Source: Hyphomonadaceae bacterium UBA1849 (lineage in GTDB: Bacteria; Pseudomonadota; Alphaproteobacteria; Caulobacterales; Hyphomonadaceae). Taken from it: a stretch of 64,000 nt of DNA. Positions 6,793 through 14,035 of this stretch are shown here, piece after piece. The position numbers and the translations under genes are program-made. The notes under the pieces were generated by a model, which had not been told where the DNA came from, did not search any database, and saw nothing but the letters and a program-made list of their open reading frames with translations. The stretch's first letter is position 1, and the number at the start of each line of letters is the position of its first letter. The stretch spans positions 1 through 64,000 of the forward strand of contig DDIN01000008.1 in assembly GCA_002338565.1 (NCBI GenBank). Direction: 5' to 3'.

Positions 6793-8512
6793 TCCGACAG
6801 ACCAGAAGATCGTGCCGCCGCATATGGCCGTGATCTATGCGCGTGTTTCCAGTTACAAGCAAACTAAAGAGGGTAATGGAATCTCGTCGCAAATTCTGCG
6901 CTGCAAAGAATTTTGTGAACGCCAGAACCTGAGTGTCGTTGCAACCTTCACTGATGACATCACCGGAGCCTCGATCAACAGACCTGGCATGAGTGAAATG
7001 CTGGCCTTTTTGAAAGCGACCAGCAAAGGCACATGTGCAGTCGTTGTGGATGATATCAGCCGGATAGCTCGTGACTTACGCGCCCACTTACATCTGACTG
7101 ACGAGGTGGAGGCGACCGGCGGCGTGTTGATGAGCCCGTCTCATCAGTTTGGACAGGACGCAACGGGAAAGGTAATGGATTATTTCAAAGCCTCCTTCAG
7201 CGAATTGCAACGCGAGACAAACAAGGAGCAAACCCGCAATCGGCAACGTGCACGCCTTATGCAAGGATTTTGGCTCTATGGAGCGCCTCAAGGCTATATC
7301 TGGGGCAAGGCAGGCAACGACCCCATGATCATTCGAAACGAGCCTGCCGCGACTATCCTGGCTCAGGCATTGGAAGATTTTGCAAATGGGCTACTGGAAA
7401 CGCAGGAAGAATTTCGACGGGCGCTGAATAACAATCCGCGATACCCTAAGGGCAAGTCTGGTAAGATTTACAAACAACATATCAGTAAGCAGCTGAGAAA
7501 CTCGCTGTATGCCGGTTACTATGAAGTTCCCAGTCTCGGGGTACCGATGACAAAGGCGCTTCACGAACCTCTCATCTCTCTGGAAACCTTTCAGAAGATA
7601 CAAGACAGGCTAGTTGCCAAATCGCGAGCACCCACTCGGAAAAACATCAATGAGGACTTCCCTCTGCGCGGCTTTGTACTGTGCACTTGCGGCACTCCGT
7701 ATCGAGGCAGCTGGAGCAAGGGCATGACTAAGACTTATGCTTACTATTGTTGCCAGACCAAGGGCTGCGAAAATTACGGCAAATCCATTCCTAAAGCACA
7801 ACTTGAAACCGAGTTTGAAGACCTGTTGAAAACCCTTCGTCCGGCAAAGCCGCTCATAGCGATCGCCAGAACGATGTTCAGACGCATCTGGGATCATGAG
7901 GTCGCCAATGTGACTGAAAGGAAAAAAGCTCTTCAGACATCCCTCAAAGAGGCAGAACGCGATCTGGATGCAATGATTGAACGGGTGATGCAAACCAGCC
8001 AAGCATCATTAATCGAAGCATACGAGAAGAAAATTGCAGAACTTCATACACGAAAAACTATCGCTGCAGAAAAGCTCAGCCAGTTTAACGCTGAAAAACG
8101 AGATGGTTCTGAGAACTTTGACCAAACGTATAGAACTGCGCTGCAGTTTCTATCAAACCCTTGGATTCTTTGGAGTTCTGACCGGATACAGGACAAAAGA
8201 GCTGTTTTGAAGCTCGCATTTGTCTCCCCCCTGACATACGACCGAAAAGGAGGTTATAGAACTATGGATTCTGATATTTTATCATTACCATTCAAGGCTT
8301 TAGAGGTGGCGCACACCCCTAACAGCAACGAAAACTCAAAAATGGTGCGGTCGAGAAGACTCGAACTTCCACGGGTTGCCCCACAGCGACCTCAACGCTG
8401 CGCGTCTACCAATTCCGCCACGACCGCACGCCTTAGCAGAGCGGCGCTAATAACCCGAAAAGAGCCGCTTTGTGAAGGACTTTTTTTGACAAAATTCACA
8501 TTAGTTTGGTGA
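6776..8512 (+). CDS. Large serine recombinase (integrase of the element)
   Basis: Large serine integrases cut and rejoin attachment sites through a covalent phosphoserine. The 578-residue product has the resolvase N-terminal domain (about 18-165) with IYARVSS, in which Ser25 aligns with the catalytic serine, then a recombinase domain (about 175-310), a zinc-ribbon-like segment (CTCGTPYRG, then YYCCQTKGC) and a helical coiled-coil part (about 385-455). From residue 523 the frame runs antisense through the tRNA-Leu gene, and residues after about 551 come from flanking DNA. The C-terminus seen here is therefore supplied by the chromosome and would change on excision. The start may be the ATG at 6776, 6782 or 6824; the first overlaps the upstream gene. 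Confidence 0.9.
   Translation: MPMQNNPTDQKIVPPHMAVIYARVSSYKQTKEGNGISSQILRCKEFCERQNLSVVATFTDDITGASINRPGMSEMLAFLKATSKGTCAVVVDDISRIARDLRAHLHLTDEVEATGGVLMSPSHQFGQDATGKVMDYFKASFSELQRETNKEQTRNRQRARLMQGFWLYGAPQGYIWGKAGNDPMIIRNEPAATILAQALEDFANGLLETQEEFRRALNNNPRYPKGKSGKIYKQHISKQLRNSLYAGYYEVPSLGVPMTKALHEPLISLETFQKIQDRLVAKSRAPTRKNINEDFPLRGFVLCTCGTPYRGSWSKGMTKTYAYYCCQTKGCENYGKSIPKAQLETEFEDLLKTLRPAKPLIAIARTMFRRIWDHEVANVTERKKALQTSLKEAERDLDAMIERVMQTSQASLIEAYEKKIAELHTRKTIAAEKLSQFNAEKRDGSENFDQTYRTALQFLSNPWILWSSDRIQDKRAVLKLAFVSPLTYDRKGGYRTMDSDILSLPFKALEVAHTPNSNENSKMVRSRRLELPRVAPQRPQRCASTNSATTARLSRAALITRKEPLCEGLFLTKFTLVW
8343..8427 (-). tRNA. tRNA-Leu (anticodon GAG)
   Basis: On the minus strand GCGGTCG pairs with CGACCGC as acceptor stem, followed by discriminator A and an encoded CCA. 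The anticodon stem CAGCG/CGCTG encloses the loop TTGAGGT, giving anticodon GAG, which reads CUC and CUU. A long variable arm and the T-loop TTCGAGT fit a class II leucine tRNA of 85 bases including CCA. The mobile element abuts its 3' end, so the gene doubles as attachment site, and it appears intact after integration. Confidence 0.95.
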
Positions 8513-8521
8513 AAGTGCAGA

Positions 8522-8779
8522 TCAGCCGCCTGTTCCGGCTTTCCAGTCCTGTGCACTGGCCGGTCCTGTGACCCGAACGGACATACGTTCGCCCTCGATT
8601 TCGATGTCACCTTTGGCGATCGGATGGTCGTTTGCCAGAATCCAGACGTCGTCCGTCTCGCGCACGTCGAGCGGTATCACCGCTCCGCGACCCATTTTAA
8701 GTAATTGGTGCATCGGCAGACGGGTCCGGCCCAGAATGACCGATATTTCCACTTTCACTGCATCCAGTTGACGCGCCAT
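8522..8779 (-). CDS. fliN: Flagellar motor switch protein FliN (short form)
   Basis: FliN is part of the cytoplasmic C-ring that sets the rotation direction of the flagellar motor. The 85-residue product is essentially one SpoA/FliN domain: VKVEISVILGRTRLPMHQLL, then GAVIPLD and the closing IEGERMSVRVT are typical. It lacks the variable N-terminal extension found in most FliN proteins (usually 110-140 residues). It stands apart from the other flagellar genes in the window (fliQ, fliR, flhB, about 8-10 kb away). A GGTGG ribosome binding site precedes the ATG. HrcQ-type or FliM-like alternatives are less likely given the length. Confidence 0.8.
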   Translation of the reverse strand: MARQLDAVKVEISVILGRTRLPMHQLLKMGRGAVIPLDVRETDDVWILANDHPIAKGDIEIEGERMSVRVTGPASAQDWKAGTGG

Positions 8780-8846
8780 AAGAGACCACCATTTATCGTG
8801 AAACCCGATTGTCCCGCGACAGGGTAATTAAGGAGTTAATACCGCC

Positions 8847-9539
8847 GTGCCTATGCGGAAAAATTTACCTATCGAATGGGCTGTTTCCGAAGAGCTCGTC
8901 CCGTACGCAGACGCCGTTTCGGCGATGGAAGCGCGTGTCGCGAAGATTGTCGCCGGTGAAGCGCGCGAACTGATCTGGTTTCTGCAGCACCCTCCAGTCT
9001 ATACCGCAGGCACGAGCGCGCAGATGGGCGACCTTCTGGACCCGAATCGCTTCCCTGTTTTCGAATCAGGGCGCGGCGGCCAGTTCACCTATCACGGGCC
9101 GGGACAGCGCATTGCTTACGTGATGCTAGACCTGCGCGAACGCGAGCGCGATGTACGTGCCTTCGTCTGCGCCCTGGAGCGCGTGGTGATCGATACTTTG
9201 GCGGGCTTCAACATTCGGGGCGAGGCGCGTGACGGCGATCGTATTGGCGTCTGGGTAGACCGCACCCAACCGGGCGGCGATCTTCGCGAGGATAAAATCG
9301 CAGCCCTCGGCATTCGATTGAAAAAGTGGGTAAGCATGCACGGCCTGAGCTTCAATGTAGAACCAGACCTCACCCATTTTGGCGGCATTACGCCGTGCGG
9401 TGTGAGTGACCCGCGCTTTGGCGTGACTAGCCTTGTGGATCTTGGCTATCCGGTCAGCATGGATGATGCAGATATCGCTATGCGTGCCGCTTTTGAAACC
9501 CAGTTCGGCCCGTTAGAGCCGGGCAAAGCACCGCTTTAA
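8847..9539 (+). CDS. lipB: Octanoyltransferase LipB
   Basis: LipB moves octanoyl groups from acyl carrier protein to lipoyl domains of 2-oxoacid dehydrogenases and the glycine cleavage H protein, the first step of lipoate assembly. The 230-residue product shows the family motifs GGQFTYHGPGQ, IGVWV and the active-site region GITPCGVSDPRFGVTS, with the catalytic Cys in TPCG and the conserved Lys in KIAALGIRLKKW. The start is GTG at 8847 with AAGGAG 11 bases upstream; an ATG two codons later is the alternative. Its stop overlaps that of the convergent acetyltransferase gene. Confidence 0.93.
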   Translation: MPMRKNLPIEWAVSEELVPYADAVSAMEARVAKIVAGEARELIWFLQHPPVYTAGTSAQMGDLLDPNRFPVFESGRGGQFTYHGPGQRIAYVMLDLRERERDVRAFVCALERVVIDTLAGFNIRGEARDGDRIGVWVDRTQPGGDLREDKIAALGIRLKKWVSMHGLSFNVEPDLTHFGGITPCGVSDPRFGVTSLVDLGYPVSMDDADIAMRAAFETQFGPLEPGKAPL

Positions 9540-10036
9540 GCGTTCGGCATGTTCAACACGTAATACGCAACGGCCTTTTCCGGCGAGAAAGCCTGCCTGC
9601 CTACTTCGGCGAATCCAAGCCGCTGATGAAAACGGTGAGAACCCGGATTGTCCGGCGCAGTGTTCACTTCGCAGCCCATCGCATCACAGCCGTCGGAATG
9701 TTCGAATGCGGCCTTGTAAAGCTGAGGCCCGACGCCCTGCCCACGCGCCTCCGGCGCAAGAGCAATACGATCAACATAATTGAACTTTACCGGATTAACT
9801 TCCAGCCATCTCTCAAACCAGCGAAGATTGGGGCTCTTATACGCCCTAGTGCCCGGCGGAACGAGGTTCAGAAACCCAAGGACCCGGCGGTCATCACCTT
9901 CGGCAATGAGACAAGTTCCCAGCCCTACAATCGTTTTGAGATCGTCTGGTGTTTCTTCACTTACGCCCGGCGTCGACGCGGCATTGATTTTATAAACCGC
10001 GTCGAAATCGCCCGCCTTAAAAGGCCGGATAATCAT
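9536..10036 (-). CDS. GNAT-family N-acetyltransferase
   Basis: The 166-residue product has the GNAT fold signature: an N-terminal MIIRPFKAGDFDAVYKIN strand-helix, the acetyl-CoA binding region RIALAPEARGQGVGPQLY (an R/Q-x-x-G-x-G/A-like loop) and HQRLGF near the end. It would transfer an acetyl group from acetyl-CoA to an amine, but the substrate cannot be told. Its ATG overlaps the alaS stop (ATGA), so it is probably translated as the last gene of a recA/alaS-side transcript, and it converges with lipB. Confidence 0.85.
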   Translation of the reverse strand: MIIRPFKAGDFDAVYKINAASTPGVSEETPDDLKTIVGLGTCLIAEGDDRRVLGFLNLVPPGTRAYKSPNLRWFERWLEVNPVKFNYVDRIALAPEARGQGVGPQLYKAAFEHSDGCDAMGCEVNTAPDNPGSHRFHQRLGFAEVGRQAFSPEKAVAYYVLNMPNA

Positions 10037-12684
10037 AAGGCTTTGAGTGTCTCACGAACGGCTTCCAGAGCGGCATCAGCTTTGTCACCGTCAGGACCAC
10101 CAGCCTGCGCCATATCAGGACGGCCGCCGCCGCCTTTACCGCCGACGGCGCCCGCAGCCACACGAACCAGATCAACTGCCGAAATCTTCTCAAGGACATC
10201 TGAGGTCACGCCCGTGGCTACCGCCGCTTTGCCGTCATTCACTGCAATGAAGACCGCAACACCTGAACCAAGGCTCTGCTTGGCTTCATCGATGAGCGCG
10301 CGAAGATCTTTTGCCGGAACGCCTTCCAGAACGCGAGCCATCAACTTGATACCATTGATCTCTTCAGGGCCTTGCGCAGGACCGCTGGACGGCCCCGCCA
10401 TTGCGAGCTGACGCTTGGCTTCGGAAAGATCACGCTCAAGCTCTTTACGCTGGTCCTGAAGCGCTGTGACGCGCGTCACGAGTTCGGTCAGAGGCGCTTT
10501 AAGTTTATCTGCAGCAGCCTGCCCAAGCTCCACCTGTCCACGGAGATGCTCGAATGCGGCTTGCGCGGTTGTCGCCTCGATTCGGCGAACGCCAGCAGAA
10601 ACGCCGCTCTCAGACAGAACCGTGAACAAAGCGATGTCGCCAGTTCGCGCCACGTGCGTTCCACCGCAGAACTCCATGGAGTAATGCTTTGGTTCACTCA
10701 GCGCCTCACCCATAGTGAGAACGCGAACGACATCGCCATATTTCTCTCCAAAGAGCGCAAGCGCACCATCTTTGATCGCCTGATCCGGAGATTTCTCTGC
10801 CGTGGAAACAGCCGTGTTCTGCCTGATGACAGCATTCACTTCATCCTCGACAGCCTTCAGCTCCTCGCGAGACAGAGGCTGGCCGTGAGAGAAGTCGAAG
10901 CGCAGGCGGTCGGCTTCTACAAGAGAGCCTTTTTGCGTCACGTGCGTACCCAGTACATTGCGAAGCGCGGCATGCAAAAGGTGCGTTGCGGAGTGATTTG
11001 CACGGATGGCTGCGCGACGTTCTTTATCGATCGCCTGAACTGCACGGTCACCGACGGAGACCTTGCCTGATTTCAGCTCGCCGACGAGAACATGCAGTCC
11101 GCCGCCGCGCTTCTGAACATCAGTCACTGTGAAGTCGGGCCCGGATTTGAATTTGACGACACCATGGTCACCAGACTGACCACCGGATTCTGCGTAGAAT
11201 GGTGTTTCATCAAATACCAGCTCAAGAGCCCCTTCAGACGCGCTGTCTACCGTTTCCGCGTCTTTGACGATAGCGAGCAGTTCACCTTCTCCCTCGGCTG
11301 CGGCATAGCCGGTAAAGCGTGTTGGACCGAGGCGGTCAGCAAGTTCTGCCCAAACTTCAAGGCTGCCAGCATCGCCGGAGCCCTTCCAGTTGGCTTTGCC
11401 TGTCGCGCGCTGGTTCGCCATCGCATCCTCAAAGCCGTCCGAGTCGACCTTCAGACCGCGCCCACGCAATACGTCCTGCGTCAGGTCGAGCGGGAAGCCG
11501 TAGGTGTCATAGAGTTTGAAGGCCGTTTCACCCGGAAGCGAGTCGCCTTCATTCATGCCCGTTGTTGCTTCGTCGAGCAGAGCAAGACCACGGCCCAGTG
11601 TTCGCTGGAAGCGGCCTTCTTCCTGCTCAAGCTGATTGCGGATCAACGCTTCAGCACGCATGAGCTCCGGATAGGCTTCGCCCATCTCGTTCAGCAGCGC
11701 ACCGGTCAGCTCGTGCATTTTAGGTTCCTGCGCACCCAGAATGTGGGAATGGCGCATCGCGCGGCGCATAATCCGGCGAAGAACATAGCCACGACCTTCG
11801 TTAGACGGCAGGACGCCGTCCGCCAGAAGGAAAGCAGATGAACGCAAATGGTCAGCAATCACGCGGAATGACGCGAGCTCATCACCGGTTGCCTTACGCT
11901 TATAGACCTCTTCCTCAGCCGCGATCAGCGACTTGAACAGGTCGATATCATAGTTGTTGTGAACCCCCTGAAGGATGGTCGAAATACGCTCGAGGCCCAT
12001 GCCCGTATCAATGCTTGGCGTTGGCAGATTTTCACGTGTGCCATCACCATGCTGATTGAACTGCATGAAGACAAGGTTCCAGATCTCGATAAAGCGGTCA
12101 CCGTCCTCTTCTGGAGAACCCGGAGGGCCGCCCCAGATGTGATCGCCATGGTCATAGAAGATTTCCGAACACGGACCGCACGGACCGCTATCGCCCATGG
12201 ACCAGAAGTTATCAGACGTCGCGATACGAATGATCTTATCGTCCGGCAGGCCCGCAATTTTCTTCCAGAGGGCGTGGGCTTCGTCATCCTCTGCATAGAT
12301 CGTGACGAGCAGCTTCTCTTTTGGAAGGCCGAACTCTCCGGTTACGACGTCCCAGGCATATTTGATCGCCTGCTCTTTGAAGTAATCGCCGAAAGAGAAG
12401 TTGCCCAGCATTTCAAAGAATGTGTGGTGACGGGCTGTGTAGCCGACATTGTCGAGGTCGTTATGTTTACCACCGGCACGGACACACTTTTGAGACGTCG
12501 CAGCACGCGGCGCGAATGGCTTTTGAACGCCCGTAAAGATGTTCTTGAACGGCACCATGCCCGCATTCACAAACAGGAGTGTCGGGTCGTTGTCCGGCAC
12601 CAGAGGTGCGGACGGACGAACCGCGTGTCCATTCTTCTCGAAGAAGGAAAGAAAACCTGATCGAATATCCGAAACGCTCGTCAT
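10033..12684 (-). CDS. alaS: Alanyl-tRNA synthetase
   Basis: AlaS charges tRNA-Ala with alanine. The 883-residue product is full length: it opens with the class II catalytic domain (DIRSGFLSFFEKNGH, then FVNAGMVPFKNIF and TGMGLERI), followed by the tRNA-recognition region, the editing domain with the zinc ligands HSATH (HxxxH) and CGGTH, and the glycine-rich C-terminal C-Ala domain ending around GGKGGGGRPDMAQAGG. The start ATG at 12684 has a GGACGG-like ribosome binding site. It lies directly downstream of recA on the same strand, an order common in alphaproteobacteria, with a long hairpin between the two. Confidence 0.97.
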   Translation of the reverse strand: MTSVSDIRSGFLSFFEKNGHAVRPSAPLVPDNDPTLLFVNAGMVPFKNIFTGVQKPFAPRAATSQKCVRAGGKHNDLDNVGYTARHHTFFEMLGNFSFGDYFKEQAIKYAWDVVTGEFGLPKEKLLVTIYAEDDEAHALWKKIAGLPDDKIIRIATSDNFWSMGDSGPCGPCSEIFYDHGDHIWGGPPGSPEEDGDRFIEIWNLVFMQFNQHGDGTRENLPTPSIDTGMGLERISTILQGVHNNYDIDLFKSLIAAEEEVYKRKATGDELASFRVIADHLRSSAFLLADGVLPSNEGRGYVLRRIMRRAMRHSHILGAQEPKMHELTGALLNEMGEAYPELMRAEALIRNQLEQEEGRFQRTLGRGLALLDEATTGMNEGDSLPGETAFKLYDTYGFPLDLTQDVLRGRGLKVDSDGFEDAMANQRATGKANWKGSGDAGSLEVWAELADRLGPTRFTGYAAAEGEGELLAIVKDAETVDSASEGALELVFDETPFYAESGGQSGDHGVVKFKSGPDFTVTDVQKRGGGLHVLVGELKSGKVSVGDRAVQAIDKERRAAIRANHSATHLLHAALRNVLGTHVTQKGSLVEADRLRFDFSHGQPLSREELKAVEDEVNAVIRQNTAVSTAEKSPDQAIKDGALALFGEKYGDVVRVLTMGEALSEPKHYSMEFCGGTHVARTGDIALFTVLSESGVSAGVRRIEATTAQAAFEHLRGQVELGQAAADKLKAPLTELVTRVTALQDQRKELERDLSEAKRQLAMAGPSSGPAQGPEEINGIKLMARVLEGVPAKDLRALIDEAKQSLGSGVAVFIAVNDGKAAVATGVTSDVLEKISAVDLVRVAAGAVGGKGGGGRPDMAQAGGPDGDKADAALEAVRETLKAL

Positions 12685-12702
12685 AAATACCGTCCTGAGT
12701 GG

Positions 12703-12742
12703 TCAAATGCACACTGCACCCGACAAGCGGGTGCAGCATTTG
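12703..12742 (-). terminator. Long hairpin between recA and alaS
   Basis: CTGCACCCG (12714-12722) pairs perfectly with CGGGTGCAG (12728-12736) around a five-base loop, and AAATGC/GCATTT outer arms extend the structure with a small bulge. On the minus strand it follows recA by about 50 bases and ends about 20 bases before the alaS ATG. There is no good T run after it, so it may be a weak recA terminator or a leader structure of alaS. Confidence 0.5.
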
Positions 12743-12794
12743 GTTCGGATATATAGATATGCGCGGGTTTCGCCAACCGCGAGATCAGAGAAGC

Positions 12795-13874
12795 TTATTC
12801 GTTAACTGCGCTATCGTCGCTATCATCTTCTTCGCCTGACAGCATCATATCATCGATAAGGCCCGCTTGAGCGCGAATCTTGTCTTCAATCTCATGGGCA
12901 ACTGCAGGGTTTTCCCGAAGGAAGCGCTTGGAATTCTCACGGCCCTGCCCCAGACGATCACCGCCATAGGAGAACCATGATCCGGACTTCTCAACGATAT
13001 CGGCTTTCACACCGAGATCGAGAAGCTCGCCCATTTTGGAGATACCCTCGCCATAGATGATGTCGAAGTCGACCTGCCTGAACGGAGGCGCAACCTTGTT
13101 CTTCACGACCTTCACGCGCGTCTGGTTACCAACGACTTCATCACGGTCTTTGATCGAGCCAATGCGACGGATATCCAGACGAACAGACGCATAGAATTTA
13201 AGCGCGTTGCCGCCGGATGTTGTCTCTGGGCTACCGAACATTACACCGATCTTCATACGGATCTGGTTGATGAAGATCACCATACAATGAGACTTGGAAA
13301 TCGAACCAGTAAGTTTACGCAGCGCCTGGCTCATCAGACGCGCCTGAAGACCCGGGAGAGAATCGCCCATCTCACCTTCAAGCTCGGCACGCGGCGTCAG
13401 CGCCGCAACGGAGTCGATGACGAGAACGTCAATCGCACCGGAACGTACCAGCGTATCAGCGATCTCGAGCGCCTGCTCGCCCGTGTCAGGCTGGGAGACC
13501 AGAAGATCGTCCAGGTCAACACCAAGCTTACCCGCATATTGCGGATCAAGGGCGTGTTCGGCGTCCACAAACGCACACACACCACCGTTCTTCTGAGCTT
13601 CCGCTACCACATGCAAAGCAAGTGTCGTCTTACCGGAACTCTCCGGGCCATAGACCTCGATGATACGGCCCTTAGGCAGACCACCAATACCGAGGGCAAT
13701 ATCCAGACCGAGCGATCCGGTGGATACAGCCTCAATATCCATTGACTGATTGTCGCCCAGTCGCATGACCGAGCCTTTACCAAAGTTACGCTCAATCTGA
13801 GTGAGCGCTGTCTGGAGTGCTTTCTGCTTATCCACGCCGTTACCTTCCACGAGCCGAAGTGCCGCTTGTGCCAT
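12795..13874 (-). CDS. recA: Recombinase RecA
   Basis: RecA forms filaments on single-stranded DNA, drives strand exchange and stimulates LexA self-cleavage. The 359-residue product is near-canonical: Walker A GPESSGKTT (76-84), VIDSVAAL (Walker B region), the conserved FINQIRMKIGVMFGSPETT loop and the acidic C-terminal tail (GEEDDSDDSAVNE). AAGGAG lies nine bases before the ATG. An SOS-like site is found about 90-105 bases upstream. It is followed by alaS on the same strand. Confidence 0.98.
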   Translation of the reverse strand: MAQAALRLVEGNGVDKQKALQTALTQIERNFGKGSVMRLGDNQSMDIEAVSTGSLGLDIALGIGGLPKGRIIEVYGPESSGKTTLALHVVAEAQKNGGVCAFVDAEHALDPQYAGKLGVDLDDLLVSQPDTGEQALEIADTLVRSGAIDVLVIDSVAALTPRAELEGEMGDSLPGLQARLMSQALRKLTGSISKSHCMVIFINQIRMKIGVMFGSPETTSGGNALKFYASVRLDIRRIGSIKDRDEVVGNQTRVKVVKNKVAPPFRQVDFDIIYGEGISKMGELLDLGVKADIVEKSGSWFSYGGDRLGQGRENSKRFLRENPAVAHEIEDKIRAQAGLIDDMMLSGEEDDSDDSAVNE

Positions 13875-13953
13875 TAATTTGTCTCCTTAGTAACCGAGTC
13901 TCTTTTCCGCAGAAAGACCGCTCAGAGTTATTATGGAGATTTTTGTACCACAT

Positions 13954-13979
13954 TTGTTCCACGAGAACAAACGGGAAAC
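13954..13979 (-). promoter_or_regulatory. SOS/LexA-like site upstream of recA
   Basis: On the minus strand GTTT-N7-GTTC (13965-13979) matches the alphaproteobacterial LexA box GTTC-N7-GTTC with one mismatch. The same GTTC also forms a palindrome with a GAAC (TTGTTC-N5-GAACAA, 13954-13970). The site lies between the cckA terminator and recA, where SOS control would be expected. LexA itself is not in the window. Confidence 0.55.
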
Positions 13980-13989
13980 AAATAAACAT

Positions 13990-14016
13990 GAGAGCCCACC
14001 ATATCTGGGGGCTCTC
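13990..14016 (-). terminator. Terminator after cckA
   Basis: On the minus strand, 20 bases past the cckA stop, GAGAGCCC (from 14016) pairs with GGGCTCTC (to 13990) around an 11-base loop, followed by a T-rich stretch (ATGTTTATTTG). It separates cckA from recA, so recA should start from its own promoter. The T tract is interrupted, which lowers certainty. Confidence 0.7.
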
Positions 14017-14035
14017 ACTTACAAAACCAACTATA

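Larger units (their letters stand above)
1..8345. mobile_element. Right part of an integrated mobilizable/conjugative element, inserted at tRNA-Leu
   Basis: The stretch carries a serine recombinase at its extreme right end, an orphan VirD4/TraG-like coupling protein and mostly unrecognised small genes, and it stops at the 3' end of a tRNA-Leu gene. Right of the tRNA the gene content switches at once to core functions (fliN, lipB, alaS, recA). The left end and the second attachment site are outside the window; I found no second copy of the tRNA 3' end between 1 and 8342. No relaxase and no type IV secretion channel genes are visible. The right boundary is placed at the tRNA CCA end by inference; the true crossover core could lie some bases inside the tRNA. 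Confidence 0.75.

Noticed and set aside
9626..12660. Long open frames on the plus strand opposite alaS and the acetyltransferase gene (for example 9626-10411, 10372-11070, 11092-11841 and 11959-12660)
   Set aside because: They are antisense to strongly recognised genes, lack ribosome binding sites and known motifs, and are explained by the codon bias of the real genes.
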